Assembly: GCF_004053875.1 (NCBI RefSeq)
Contig: NZ_SBIP01000002.1
Coordinates: 186,001-250,000, forward strand
Reading direction: 5' to 3'
Source: Neorhizobium lilium
GTDB taxonomy: Bacteria; Pseudomonadota; Alphaproteobacteria; Rhizobiales; Rhizobiaceae
DNA length: 64,000 nucleotides
The notes beneath the pieces were generated by a model that worked only from the letters and a program-made list of their open reading frames with translations, was not told the DNA's origin and ran no database searches. The translations under genes were made by a program, and so were the position numbers. The stretch's first letter is position 1, and each line of letters opens with the position of its first letter. Positions 27,986-38,515 of the stretch are shown here, piece by piece.

Positions 27986-29667
27986 GGCACTACTCCCTTG
28001 GGCAACCTCTTTGCCATGGCCTCGAGCAGCAGCATCATGGCAATGACCATGATGACGACCAGGACGGAAAGCGCCGAAGCAAGGTTGAAGCTGCCGCTGT
28101 CGTCCAGATTGTAGATGGCAACCCCCAACGTCTGCGTGCCGGCAGACCATAGAAGCGCCGAGACGGTCAGCTCGTTGCACGCGATCAGGAAGACCAGGAT
28201 GACAGAGGCACCCGCAGCCGGTGCCACCAGCGGAACCAGAATATCTGTCATCCTCCGGCCAAAACCTGCACCGGACAATCGTGCCGCTTCTTCCAGAGAC
28301 GGATCGACCTGCCGGAACGCACTAGTCACCGGCTTGAGGCTGACTGCAAGGAAGCTGGACAGGTAGGCGAGCAGGATGATCCAGATCGTCCCGTAGATGG
28401 AAATGCCGAGAACGGGAATGGGTGCGGCAAAGAGAAGGATGAAGGCGACCGCCAGCACGACGCCGGGCAGCGCGTAGGGTATTTCCGCCAAAGCCGCGAT
28501 CAGCCCGGCAAAGCGGCTGCCCCCGCGCACCAGGAAATAGCCGACAAGCACCGAGATCAGCAACAGACCCAAAGCGGTTGCGAGCGACAGCCCGATCGAG
28601 TTGACGAAGGCGGTACGCGTCACCGCCTGCCGAAACAGGATTTCCTGATAGGCATGCAGCGTCGCGGTGGACGGTGTCAGCGGCACGCCATAGGCAGGCG
28701 CAAGCGAACTTGCGACCAGCGCCGTCAACGGCAGGATGAGAATGACGACGATTATCAGCCACAACAGCAGCTCGGCCATGATGCGCCATCGCCCCAGCCG
28801 GAAGACGGCAATCTGTCCCGAAAGCCCGATGACCCGGTAATCGCGTCCGCGCAGGGCCCGGCTTTCCACCAGAAGGCCCAGCACCGAAAGGAGTCCGATC
28901 AGCGCCGACAGCACGGAGATGTCGGCAAAGGTGCCTGCATCGAAGGCGGCAAATTTGGCGTAGATCAGCGTCGGCAGGGTATAGATCGACGCGGGGATGC
29001 CGAGGATGGCCGGAATGCCGAAATTGCCGACACAGGACACGAATGCAATGGCAGCACCCGCCGCAAATCCGGGCAATGAGAGGGGCAGGATGATGTCCTT
29101 CAAAACCTGAAGCGACGAAGCCCCGGCAAGCCGTGCGGCCTCAACGCCGTCGCGGGGGAGCGCCAGCAATCCGGCTCGCAATGAAAGATAGACCAGCGCG
29201 GCATTCTGGACGCCGAACAGAAAGGCGATGCCGCTAATCGAATAGAGCGGCTGAGGGCTGCCGAGTGGCGGCGCAAGCCCGATCGCCTTCAGAAGCACGC
29301 TAGACGGTCCCATCATGCCGATCCAGGAGAGCGCCGTCACCTGCGGCGGGATCATCGTCGGCAGCATGAACAGGAAGCCGAGCATGCTCTTGCCGCGGAT
29401 GTCGAACAATGTCAGCAGAAGAGCAAACCCGCCCCCCAGCACTACCGCCACGATCATGCCGAAGAACGACGTGACCACAGTATTGTAGACCGGCTGCCAC
29501 AAGCCCGGATCGGTGAGGATGCCCCGTGCGCCGCCGTTCAGCGCCGACACGACGCCGGTTGCCGCCAGCCGCCCGAGCGGCAGGACGCTGAGGATAACAA
29601 TGGCAATGACCACGAAGGGAAACAGCCAGCGCGGCTGGCTGCTTCCTATGTTGCGAAACAGGCTCAT
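27973..29667 (-). CDS. ABC transporter permease, fused FbpB-type (two permease domains)
   Basis: 564 residues with two copies of the binding-protein-dependent permease fold, about 12 membrane helices. The EAA-type loops are GVEAARLAGASSLQVLKDIILPLSLPG (near residue 177) and SLEEAARLSGAGFGRRMTDILVPLVAP (near residue 460). This double-length permease is typical of Fe(III) importers of the Fbp/Sfu type. The substrate-binding gene lies 12 bases upstream, and the ATPase overlaps its end. Confidence 0.94.
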   Translation of the reverse strand: MSLFRNIGSSQPRWLFPFVVIAIVILSVLPLGRLAATGVVSALNGGARGILTDPGLWQPVYNTVVTSFFGMIVAVVLGGGFALLLTLFDIRGKSMLGFLFMLPTMIPPQVTALSWIGMMGPSSVLLKAIGLAPPLGSPQPLYSISGIAFLFGVQNAALVYLSLRAGLLALPRDGVEAARLAGASSLQVLKDIILPLSLPGFAAGAAIAFVSCVGNFGIPAILGIPASIYTLPTLIYAKFAAFDAGTFADISVLSALIGLLSVLGLLVESRALRGRDYRVIGLSGQIAVFRLGRWRIMAELLLWLIIVVILILPLTALVASSLAPAYGVPLTPSTATLHAYQEILFRQAVTRTAFVNSIGLSLATALGLLLISVLVGYFLVRGGSRFAGLIAALAEIPYALPGVVLAVAFILLFAAPIPVLGISIYGTIWIILLAYLSSFLAVSLKPVTSAFRQVDPSLEEAARLSGAGFGRRMTDILVPLVAPAAGASVILVFLIACNELTVSALLWSAGTQTLGVAIYNLDDSGSFNLASALSVLVVIMVIAMMLLLEAMAKRLPKGVVPWRS

Positions 29668-29679
29668 TCTTGCACTTCT

Positions 29680-30663
29680 TCAGCCCTTGACGGCGAAGAT
29701 GTCCGAGAAGGTCTTCACGTCGCCGGGTGCATTCTTGAGCGCTTCGGGCGCATTGATCGGCAGAAGCTTGATCTTGTCGCGCGAAGGGAAGCCGGCAGGA
29801 ACGCCCATACCGTTGCGGGCCGGAATGTAGCCAAGCTTGAGGAAACCCTCCTGGCCCTTTTCGGACAATACGTAGTCGATGAATTTCCTGGCGGCATCAG
29901 CATGTTTGGTCGAAGCCAGGATGGCGGCGGGCTCAGTCACCGCTGAAACACCTTCTTCGGGGAAGACGAACTCGATCGGTGCGCCCTTGGCCTTTTCGCG
30001 GATCGGCATGTAGTCCACGACGACGCCATAGGCCTTCTCGCCTGACGCGACCGACTTCAGCACCGCGCCATTGCCGCCGGCGGCGATTGCGCCATTTGCC
30101 TTAAGCTCCTTGTAGTAGTCCCAGCCAAGGCCTGAGACGGCGGCGAGCGTCTGCGCATGAATGAGCGCTGCACCGGAGGCGAGCGGGCTCGGCATAGTGA
30201 TGAGGCCCTTGGCTTCAGGCTTGGCGAGATCCTTCCAGCTCTGCGGCTTCATGGAAGCCTGCGTATTGTACATGATGCCGGTGGTGATCAGCTTGGTCGA
30301 ATAATAGTAGCCATCCGCATCGTAGAGCGTCTTGTCGTAATTGGCGGCTTCTGGCGATTTGTAGGCCATCAGCTGACCTGCCTGCTTCATCCGCTCCAGC
30401 GTCACCGTGTCGGCGATCAGCAGCACATCGGCGGCCGGACTGCCGGCCGCAATTTCTGCATTGAGCTTCGCCATGATCTGTGGCGTCCCGTCCCGTACCC
30501 ACTGTACATCGACGCCCGGATTGGCAGCCTTGAACCCATCGACGGTTGCCTGCGCATCCTCATTTGGCTGGCTGGTATAGAGAACGAGGTCGGCGCTATA
30601 GGCGGCACCGGCGGTGAAGCCAAGCGTGACGAGCGCGGTGAAAGCGGCAAGAAGGTTCTTCAT
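29680..30663 (-). CDS. ABC transporter substrate-binding protein (Fe(III)/extracellular family 1 type)
   Basis: 327 residues. A cleavable signal peptide (LLAAFTALVTLGFTAGAAYSA, about residues 4-24) precedes DLVLYTSQPNEDAQATVDGF, a start typical of iron-binding periplasmic proteins. Tyr pairs such as DADGYYYSTKLIT and the GYGVVVDYM-like segment may form the ligand pocket. Fe(III) is the likely ligand, but an organophosphonate or phosphate ester cannot be excluded. ATG at 30663 follows GAGGA by six bases. First gene of the operon. Confidence 0.88.
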   Translation of the reverse strand: MKNLLAAFTALVTLGFTAGAAYSADLVLYTSQPNEDAQATVDGFKAANPGVDVQWVRDGTPQIMAKLNAEIAAGSPAADVLLIADTVTLERMKQAGQLMAYKSPEAANYDKTLYDADGYYYSTKLITTGIMYNTQASMKPQSWKDLAKPEAKGLITMPSPLASGAALIHAQTLAAVSGLGWDYYKELKANGAIAAGGNGAVLKSVASGEKAYGVVVDYMPIREKAKGAPIEFVFPEEGVSAVTEPAAILASTKHADAARKFIDYVLSEKGQEGFLKLGYIPARNGMGVPAGFPSRDKIKLLPINAPEALKNAPGDVKTFSDIFAVKG

Positions 30664-30894
30664 CGGAGGTCCTCGGGCTTTGATCAGACGGGACCTAAAG
30701 CACTCCTGCTTGACAGCCATGTGACAATCACAGCGGGTCACAACCGCAGATGTGCGAGCCTTCCCTCGGCTGTTCGAGGAATTTACTTTAACAATACTTT
30801 TCCGGGCCTCTGCTCCTCATGGGCTGGAGCATTGATTGTATTAGCCTGTGAATCCTGTCATGGCCTCAACGGGGATATATTACGGGGTATTGAT

Positions 30895-32796
30895 ATGAAG
30901 AGCCGCGAAGACTTGGCTGCGCGCCTGCGTTACGAGTTCGACAAGAGCATGGCCGGCGGCGCCATCGCCTTGATCGGATGGCTGGCGTTGATCTCCCTCG
31001 TCGTCATCGTCTGCGCAGGCCTGATCCTCGCCTTTACTGGCATTGCCCCCGAGGGAAAAGAGCCGCTCGGCTTCATCGAAGGCGCTTGGGAATCGCTGAT
31101 GCGCACCATGGATGCCGGTACGATCGGCGGCGACGAGGGCTGGAGCTTCCGCGGCGTATCCTTTGTGGTCACGATGGCCGGCGTCTTCGTCTTCTCCGCC
31201 CTGATCGGGGTCATATCCTCGGGCCTTGAGGAAAAGCTCGGCCAACTGCGAAAAGGCCGCTCCCTCGTTCTGGAAAATGAACACACGATCATCCTCAACT
31301 GGTCGCCCTCGATCTTCGACGTCATTTCCGAGCTGATTATCGCCAACCAGAGTCGCCGCAGGCCACGTATCGTCATCATGGCGAACAAGGACAAGGTGGA
31401 GATGGAAGACGAGATCGCCGCCAAGGTCGGCGATCGCAAGAATACCAAGATCATCTGCCGCAGCGGCGATCCGACTGATCTTTACGATCTTTCCATCGTC
31501 AACCCGCAGACCAGCCGCTCGATCATCGTTCTGTCGCCGGAAGGGGAGGATGCCGATTCTCAGGTCATCAAGACGGTGCTGGCACTGGTCAACGATCCGC
31601 ACCGCCGAGCTGAAAAGTACATGATCGCAGCGGAAATCCGCGAAGCAAGCAATGCGGACGTCGCCAGAATCGTCGGCGGGGATGAAATGCAGCTCGTTCT
31701 GGCCGATGACCTCATTGCACGCATCGTCGTGCATACCAGCCGGCAGTCGGGCTTGAGCGCCGTTTATTCCGAACTTCTGGATTTCGATGGCTGCGAAATC
31801 TACACGATCGACCAACCCGACATAGTCGGAAAGTCTTTCGGCAATGCCGTGCTCGCTTACGAGAACAGCACGCTGATCGGCCTTCGCGACGAGAGCGGCG
31901 CGATCAATCTCAATCCCAATCCTAACAGAGTGATCCTAGCCAGCGACCAGGCCGTGATCATTTCCGAGGACGATGACTCGATAAAAACATGGTCGGGCGA
32001 CATGGGCATCGACAAAAACATGATCCGCCCGATCGTCAAGCGCTCCAAGTCTGCCGAGCGAACCCTGATCCTCGGCTGGAATCGCCGCGGCCCCATCATC
32101 GTCTCCGAACTCGCGCGCTATGTCGCGCCTGGATCCCGCTTGACGATCGCCGCCAGCACGCCGGACTTCGAGAACGACGTCGCTTCCCTGACGCTCGATC
32201 CGCTCAACCTCACGGTGGAGCATCACGTCATCGACACCAGCAGCCGCCCGGCGCTCGATGCGCTTGATGTTCCTTCCTACGACCACGTCCTGGTTCTCGG
32301 CTATAGCGACAGCATGTCGGCGCAATCGGCCGATACGCGCACGCTCATCACCCTCCTCCAGCTTCGCAAGATCGGTGAAACGGCAGCCAGGCACATCAGC
32401 GTCGTCAGCGAGATGATCGACGTGCGAAATCGCGAACTGGCGGAAGTTACCCGCGCCGAAGACTTCGTGGTCAGCAACAAGCTGGTCAGCTTGATGCTCG
32501 CACAGGCCTCCGAGAACGCGTCCATGGCGGCCATCTTTGACGAACTGCTGGATGAAGCCGGCTCGGAAATCTACATGCGGCCGATCAGCGATTACGTCGA
32601 TGTCAGCAAACCAGTGAATTTCTTCACCGTGGCGCTGTCGGCCCTACGGCGTGGAGAAATTGCGCTGGGCTACCGGCGCCAGCGTTCAAACGATACCGAT
32701 CATCGAAACCTCGGTGGCGTCGTCGTCAACCCACCGCGAGCAGATCTGGTAGCCTATGCCGAGAGCGACATGGTGATCGTGCTCGCTCAAGACTGA
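30895..32796 (+). CDS. CASTOR/POLLUX-type ion channel with RCK-like domains
   Basis: 633 residues. Two membrane helices, at about residues 20-46 and 86-108, flank a pore segment with TMDAGTIGGDEGWSFRG. A long cytosolic part follows, with two Rossmann-like regulatory domains, each with a conserved start such as HTIILNWSPSIFDVISEL and RTLILGWNRRGPIIVSELA. This is the bacterial branch of the family whose plant members (CASTOR, POLLUX, DMI1) make nuclear-membrane channels needed for symbiotic calcium spiking; the bacterial role is not known. ATG at 30895 was chosen because the open frame further upstream is antisense to the binding-protein gene. Confidence 0.85.
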   Translation: MKSREDLAARLRYEFDKSMAGGAIALIGWLALISLVVIVCAGLILAFTGIAPEGKEPLGFIEGAWESLMRTMDAGTIGGDEGWSFRGVSFVVTMAGVFVFSALIGVISSGLEEKLGQLRKGRSLVLENEHTIILNWSPSIFDVISELIIANQSRRRPRIVIMANKDKVEMEDEIAAKVGDRKNTKIICRSGDPTDLYDLSIVNPQTSRSIIVLSPEGEDADSQVIKTVLALVNDPHRRAEKYMIAAEIREASNADVARIVGGDEMQLVLADDLIARIVVHTSRQSGLSAVYSELLDFDGCEIYTIDQPDIVGKSFGNAVLAYENSTLIGLRDESGAINLNPNPNRVILASDQAVIISEDDDSIKTWSGDMGIDKNMIRPIVKRSKSAERTLILGWNRRGPIIVSELARYVAPGSRLTIAASTPDFENDVASLTLDPLNLTVEHHVIDTSSRPALDALDVPSYDHVLVLGYSDSMSAQSADTRTLITLLQLRKIGETAARHISVVSEMIDVRNRELAEVTRAEDFVVSNKLVSLMLAQASENASMAAIFDELLDEAGSEIYMRPISDYVDVSKPVNFFTVALSALRRGEIALGYRRQRSNDTDHRNLGGVVVNPPRADLVAYAESDMVIVLAQD

Positions 32797-32831
32797 GCAT
32801 CACAAAGGCCTACCCACCCTGCCCGAACGTC

Positions 32832-32857
32832 AAAAGCCCGCTCACAAGCGGGCTTTT
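32832..32857. terminator. bidirectional rho-independent terminator
   Basis: A 10-base perfect stem, aaaagcccgc and gcgggctttt, with loop tcacaa gives a T run on both strands. It can end the channel gene (stop 32796) and the convergent aminotransferase gene (stop at 32887). Confidence 0.9.
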
Positions 32858-32886
32858 CCGTATTCGATATGAAATCCGAGAGCCGG

Positions 32887-34131
32887 TCAGATGATCGGCA
32901 GTGTCGGATGTTCGCCGACAGAGGCACCGGCGACAAGCCGACCGAGGCGCTTGATTCCTTCGTCGATCATCTGGTCGTTCGTGCAGGAGAAGCTGATACG
33001 CAGCGTGTTGTGATTGCTGCCATCGGCGAAAAAGGCCTTGCCGGGCACGAAGGCAACCTTTTCGGTTGCTAGCGACTTGGCCAGCAATTCCGCGCCGTCC
33101 ATGCCTTCCGGCAGCGTCACCCAGATGAACATGCCGCCTTCGGGCCTCGTCCAGGTCGCAGTCTTCGGCATGTATTTTTGCAGCGCGGCCAGCATGGCGT
33201 CGCGGCGTCCGCTATAGACCTTGCGGATCTTTGCGACCTGATCGTCGAAGCCGCGCGAGGCAACGTGTTCAATGGCCATCTGGTTGATCGTGGAGGAATG
33301 CAGGTCGGCAGCCTGCTTCAGCAGCACCAGCTTGCGGATAACAGGCATGGCGGCGATAACGAAGCCGACGCGCAGGCCCGGTGCCAGCGTTTTCGAGAAG
33401 CTGCCGCTGTAGATGGTGCGGGTATTCTCTATGCCGCCGCTGCGGGAGATGTCGAGCGCCATGATCGGCGGAACGGCCTCACCGTCGAACCTCAGATGCT
33501 GGTAGGCCGCATCCTCCAAGATGGCTATATCCATCTCGTCGGCCAGCGCCAGAAGGCGCTCACGCGCCTCCAGATCTATCGTCTCGCCGGTTGGGTTGGA
33601 AAAGTCTGCCGAGAGATAGGCGAACTTGACACTGCCGCCGTTCTTAGCGGCAGTTTCGCGATAGGAGGCCGGCGTACGGTTGCCGTTCAGCGAAAACTGA
33701 TCATAGGAGGGCTCGTAAGCATTGAACGCCGACAAGGCGCCGAGATAAGTGGGCCAGGTCACCAGCGCCGTATCGGACGGCGACAGGAACAGCTTGCCGA
33801 GATAATCCAATGCCTGCTGCGAGCCTGATGTGATGAAGACGTTTTCGGCCGTGCACTCGATGCCGATCCTGGCGACCTCGCCAACGATCCAGTCGCGCAG
33901 CGGCTTGTAGCCTTCACTCACCGAATACTGGAGGGCCGAGCCCACCTGACTACCGGAGAAGATGTCATTATAGGCGGCCTTGAAAGCTTCGTCCGGAAAC
34001 AGCGCGGGATCAGGGATACCGCCCGCGAACGAAATGATGTCCGGCTGCTCCAGAAGCTTCAGCAGCTCGCGAATCTCGGATGCGCGCATGCGGCTTGAGC
34101 GGGTCGCGAATATATGTTCCCAATCCAGCAT
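32887..34131 (-). CDS. PLP-dependent class I aminotransferase (2-aminoadipate aminotransferase-like)
   Basis: 414 residues. The PLP-binding Lys is in SGSFSKTLAPGLRVGF near residue 248, the cofactor-contacting NPTGE in DFSNPTGETID and the Asp in ILEDAAYQHLRF are present, and SGSQQALDYLGKLF near residue 105 holds the phosphate. The N-terminus MLDWEHIFATRSSRMRASEIRELLKL matches the aminotransferase branch of the MocR/LysN family. The amino-group donor and acceptor are not clear from sequence. It is convergent with the channel gene and lacks an operon partner. Confidence 0.9.
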   Translation of the reverse strand: MLDWEHIFATRSSRMRASEIRELLKLLEQPDIISFAGGIPDPALFPDEAFKAAYNDIFSGSQVGSALQYSVSEGYKPLRDWIVGEVARIGIECTAENVFITSGSQQALDYLGKLFLSPSDTALVTWPTYLGALSAFNAYEPSYDQFSLNGNRTPASYRETAAKNGGSVKFAYLSADFSNPTGETIDLEARERLLALADEMDIAILEDAAYQHLRFDGEAVPPIMALDISRSGGIENTRTIYSGSFSKTLAPGLRVGFVIAAMPVIRKLVLLKQAADLHSSTINQMAIEHVASRGFDDQVAKIRKVYSGRRDAMLAALQKYMPKTATWTRPEGGMFIWVTLPEGMDGAELLAKSLATEKVAFVPGKAFFADGSNHNTLRISFSCTNDQMIDEGIKRLGRLVAGASVGEHPTLPII

Positions 34132-34315
34132 CGGAATGTTTCCTCATATTACAATTTTGTTTCACTGGCTTTACAGAAGTTTCGAAAGGTCAGCAATACT
34201 GACTTATCGTTCGACTGAAATTTTTCCTGAGCTAATGCGTTTTACGGCTACTTGATGAGGCTGTTCGTGATAGCCGATGATCATCAGCCGTCATCAGAAT
34301 TCGAGGAAGAAGAGC

Positions 34316-34768
34316 ATGCTGAAGAATATAGACCCTGCGCTTAATGCCGATGTCCTGTACGCCCTGCGGGCCATGGGCCATGGGGACACGCTCGCGATCG
34401 TGGACACGAACTTCCCGGCCGATTCGGTGGCTCGCCACACAGTGCTAGGGGAGCTACTGCGGATCGACAACCTATCCGCGACCCGCGCCATGCAGGCAAT
34501 TCTATCCGTCTTCCCGCTCGACACGCCCCTGCAGCCCTCCGTCGGTCGCATGGAAGTCATGGAGGAGCCGGACACGATCACAGACGTCCAGCACGAGGTG
34601 CAGGCCACGATCGATGCGGCTGAAGGCAGATCCGCCCGCATGTACGGGATCGAGCGTTTTGCCTTCTACGAAAAGGCCAAGCAGGCCTATTGCGTCATCG
34701 CCACAGGCGAGACCCGCTTCTACGGATGCTTCCTGCTGACCAAGGGCGTGATCCCGCCAAACGCCTGA
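34316..34768 (+). CDS. RbsD/FucU-family sugar mutarotase
   Basis: 150 residues. The pattern LNADVLYALRAMGHGDTLAIVDTNFPA near the N-terminus places the catalytic His (near residue 21) and Asp as in FucU/RbsD mutarotases, and FYEKAKQAYCVIATGETRFYGCFLLTKGVI at the C-terminus is typical. These enzymes interconvert anomers of fucose or ribose. No sugar transporter or catabolic gene is beside it, so the sugar is not clear. ATG at 34316 follows GAGGAAGAAGAG. A hairpin follows the stop. Confidence 0.85.
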   Translation: MLKNIDPALNADVLYALRAMGHGDTLAIVDTNFPADSVARHTVLGELLRIDNLSATRAMQAILSVFPLDTPLQPSVGRMEVMEEPDTITDVQHEVQATIDAAEGRSARMYGIERFAFYEKAKQAYCVIATGETRFYGCFLLTKGVIPPNA

Positions 34769-34780
34769 TTTTGTCAACCG

Positions 34781-34808
34781 ATCCGCGCAAGCGCAAGCCT
34801 GCGCGGAT
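34781..34808. terminator. hairpin between the fucU-like gene and ilvC
   Basis: A nine-base perfect stem (atccgcgca/tgcgcggat) with a ten-base loop sits between the two convergent stops. The flanking T tract is short, so it is a probable but weak shared terminator. Confidence 0.6.
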
Positions 34809-34829
34809 TATTCCTGAACTCCAAAACGC

Positions 34830-36540
<1,711 letters not shown>

Positions 36541-36553
36541 GATGAACCCTCTA

Positions 36554-36567
36554 GTACCGTACGGTAC
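36554..36567. promoter_or_regulatory. perfect palindrome upstream of tetR, candidate operator
   Basis: The 14-base sequence gtaccgtacggtac is its own reverse complement. It lies 13 bases upstream of the TetR start, where the promoter of that gene is expected. The neighbouring cggt extends part of the pattern. Confidence 0.7.
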
Positions 36568-36895
36568 GGTTCTCTTTTACGTCGCCCGATATTGCTCGTC
36601 AAGATGTTTTGCCCTTTTCAGGTCGTTTTGCTGCAGCGCACTCACGGAAGGGTGATAGTACGTCGCAAAATATTCACAATAGCTCTGAAAGTAGTTTTGA
36701 TTTTAGCCTTAAACTGCTGATATTAATAATTTTTCTTAAATTTCAAGTGGACGCTTTACTGCATGTAAAATCAATCGAGCCGTCGTCAGTCCTAATTACC
36801 CGCCTTGTTCTGTGGTGCGGCGCACACCAAATAACAGGCATCGAACCAAATAGTTCGATCAAATAAAGTGCATCTATTTTGATTTGGAGATCATC
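36568..36895. other. AT-rich intergenic region between tetR and a small secreted-protein gene
   Basis: About 330 bases without a supported gene. The part from roughly 36650 to 36890 is clearly AT-rich (tattaataatttttcttaaa around 36720), unlike the surrounding GC-rich DNA. It should hold the promoter of the downstream small protein. I see no repeat or RNA gene in it. Confidence 0.5.
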
Positions 36896-37105
36896 ATGAA
36901 AACGATCATTCTTGCAGCAGCGGCAGCCGTCGCGCTTAGCGCCTCTGTAGCATCCGCTGCTCCGCGCAAGCAGGCGCGAGAAGAACAGTCTCCGCAGGTC
37001 ACTGCCCATGAGCAGACAAGTTCGAAGCAGGACTCCGGCAGCGACGACTTCTGGGGCAAGAAGAGCACCTACAAGCCGCACTGGCGCAACCACTACACCA
37101 ACTGA
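36896..37105 (+). CDS. small secreted protein of unknown function
   Basis: 69 residues. A signal peptide (LAAAAAVALSASVASAA, about residues 6-22) is followed by a short, charged, mostly disordered mature part with Gln/Ser runs, ending in FWGKKSTYKPHWRNHYTN, rich in aromatic and basic residues. No family is recognised. The ATG at 36896 follows GGAG by six bases, a good start. A hairpin follows. Confidence 0.7.
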   Translation: MKTIILAAAAAVALSASVASAAPRKQAREEQSPQVTAHEQTSSKQDSGSDDFWGKKSTYKPHWRNHYTN

Positions 37106-37111
37106 TAATTA

Positions 37112-37144
37112 AAGATGGGCCGTCTTGACCGGGCGGCCCATCTT
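37112..37144 (+). terminator. hairpin after the small secreted protein gene
   Basis: An 11-base perfect stem (aagatgggccg/cggcccatctt) sits seven bases after the stop codon. The trailing T tract is weak, so it may be a partial terminator or a 3' stabiliser, allowing some read-through to the next gene. Confidence 0.6.
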
Positions 37145-37159
37145 GCAAGGAGCTTGAAT

Positions 37160-37414
37160 ATGAGAATGACCCTTACCGCCTTGGCTTTTTTGACATTGGC
37201 TGTCGGAGCTCAGGCGCGACCTCTGGAACCCGTCGACGGCAGCATCACCTACCGAACCCCCGAGGTGCGGATGGGCTTCAGCCGGGTGCCTGCCGGATCG
37301 ACTTTCGAACATCATTTCTATGACGGAAGCGGCAATCACATCGTCGAAACCTACCGCGTACGCCCGGATGGCACGCTTGAGATCATCGACCGGCTCAATC
37401 GCCAGCACGGCTGA
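37160..37414 (+). CDS. small secreted protein of unknown function
   Basis: 84 residues. A signal peptide (LTALAFLTLAVGAQA, about residues 4-18) precedes a soluble part with GSITYRTPEVRMGFSRVPAGSTFEHHFYDGSGNHIVETYRVR, which looks beta-rich. I do not recognise a family. ATG at 37160 follows AAGGAG by seven bases. It lies 54 bases after another small secreted protein gene and separated by a hairpin. The downstream AraC gene converges on it with 30 bases between stops. Confidence 0.7.
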   Translation: MRMTLTALAFLTLAVGAQARPLEPVDGSITYRTPEVRMGFSRVPAGSTFEHHFYDGSGNHIVETYRVRPDGTLEIIDRLNRQHG

Positions 37415-37444
37415 GCGACATCCTCAATGCACACTCCCTAGCTC

Positions 37445-38341
37445 TTACGCTTCCAATAGAGCAGAGACGTCACGAAGCGGTGACATTCCGTAAAGTCGGC
37501 TGTATTCCCGACTGAACTGGGATGGGCTCTGGTAGCCGACGCGATGGCCCGCTGTCCCGACATCGAGGCCTTCCACGAGCATGAGGCGCCGAGCCTCGTG
37601 CAGGCGTAGCTTCTTCTGGAATTGTACGGGTGTCATCGCGGTCACCGCCTTGAAGTGGTGATGGAAGGACGACAGGCTCATGCCCGCCACCTCTGCCAGT
37701 TCTTCGATCCGCAACGGCCGATGAAAGTTTGCCCGCAGCCAGTTGACGGCTCTCGCAATTCGGCTGCTTCGACTTTCCGCTGTTGCGATATTCAGAAGCC
37801 TGCCGCCATCGGGTCCGCTTAGGACGCGGTAGAGAATCTCCTCCTCGATCAGCGGCGCCATGACGGAAATGTCCGCGGGGCGGTCGAGAAGGCGTAACAG
37901 CCGTGTCGCAGCATCCAGCAGTTCATGGGTCGCGATATTTGCGCCGATGCCACGTTTGCTATCGCTCCCCGCGTTTATTTTCGGAAGATCCGTTCGCTGC
38001 AGCAGTCCCGACAACCGCACTGGATCGATTGCCAGCACGAAGCACAGATGGGGCACGTCGGGACTTGCCGCCGTCACACGGGAGGTGACGGGTAGCTCGA
38101 TCGAAGTCAGCAAATAGTCGCCAACGCCGTAATCGATCGTATCGTCACCTAAGGTTACGCTCTTCGTACCTTGTAAAACGAGACCGATACAGGGCCGGTA
38201 GTCAATATAGTGCGGTGCCGTCGGAGTGGAGCGTCGGCTGAGGATAAGATTGCTTACCGCTGTCGTCACCTCTCCGTCTTTCGTGACAAACCGTGCTGCA
38301 ATGGACGCGATCTCTTGATAGGGATTAAAGGTCAGTGTCAT
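37445..38341 (-). CDS. AraC-family transcriptional regulator
   Basis: 298 residues. The N-terminal domain (residues 1-170) is the AraC-type N-terminal sensor of the AraC_N type found next to alcohol dehydrogenases. Two C-terminal helix-turn-helix units are at about residues 215-235 ([25 protein letters not shown]) and 265-285 ([28 protein letters not shown]). It is divergent from the alcohol dehydrogenase at 38516 and probably regulates it. ATG at 38341 has GGAAG upstream. The 174-base gap should contain both promoters. Confidence 0.9.
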   Translation of the reverse strand: MTLTFNPYQEIASIAARFVTKDGEVTTAVSNLILSRRSTPTAPHYIDYRPCIGLVLQGTKSVTLGDDTIDYGVGDYLLTSIELPVTSRVTAASPDVPHLCFVLAIDPVRLSGLLQRTDLPKINAGSDSKRGIGANIATHELLDAATRLLRLLDRPADISVMAPLIEEEILYRVLSGPDGGRLLNIATAESRSSRIARAVNWLRANFHRPLRIEELAEVAGMSLSSFHHHFKAVTAMTPVQFQKKLRLHEARRLMLVEGLDVGTAGHRVGYQSPSQFSREYSRLYGMSPLRDVSALLEA

Positions 38342-38515
38342 CGACTGCTTCCGCTTCTGGTGGCGTCTTTCCTTAGTCCGCTTATTGGCACAAGCAACTA
38401 CCTGTACCTCCAATTTCGCAGGATCGTGCAAGAACTGCGGAGGATCGACCCTAACGCTACAGCCTTAACCGCCCCATATTCCGCATCGTCTGTTTCCCAA
38501 CCTATGGAGCTATCC

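Noticed and set aside
30157-30894. Long open frame upstream of the channel gene on the plus strand
   Set aside because: It is antisense to the ABC binding-protein gene, whose own frame shows clear family motifs. The channel itself starts at 30895.
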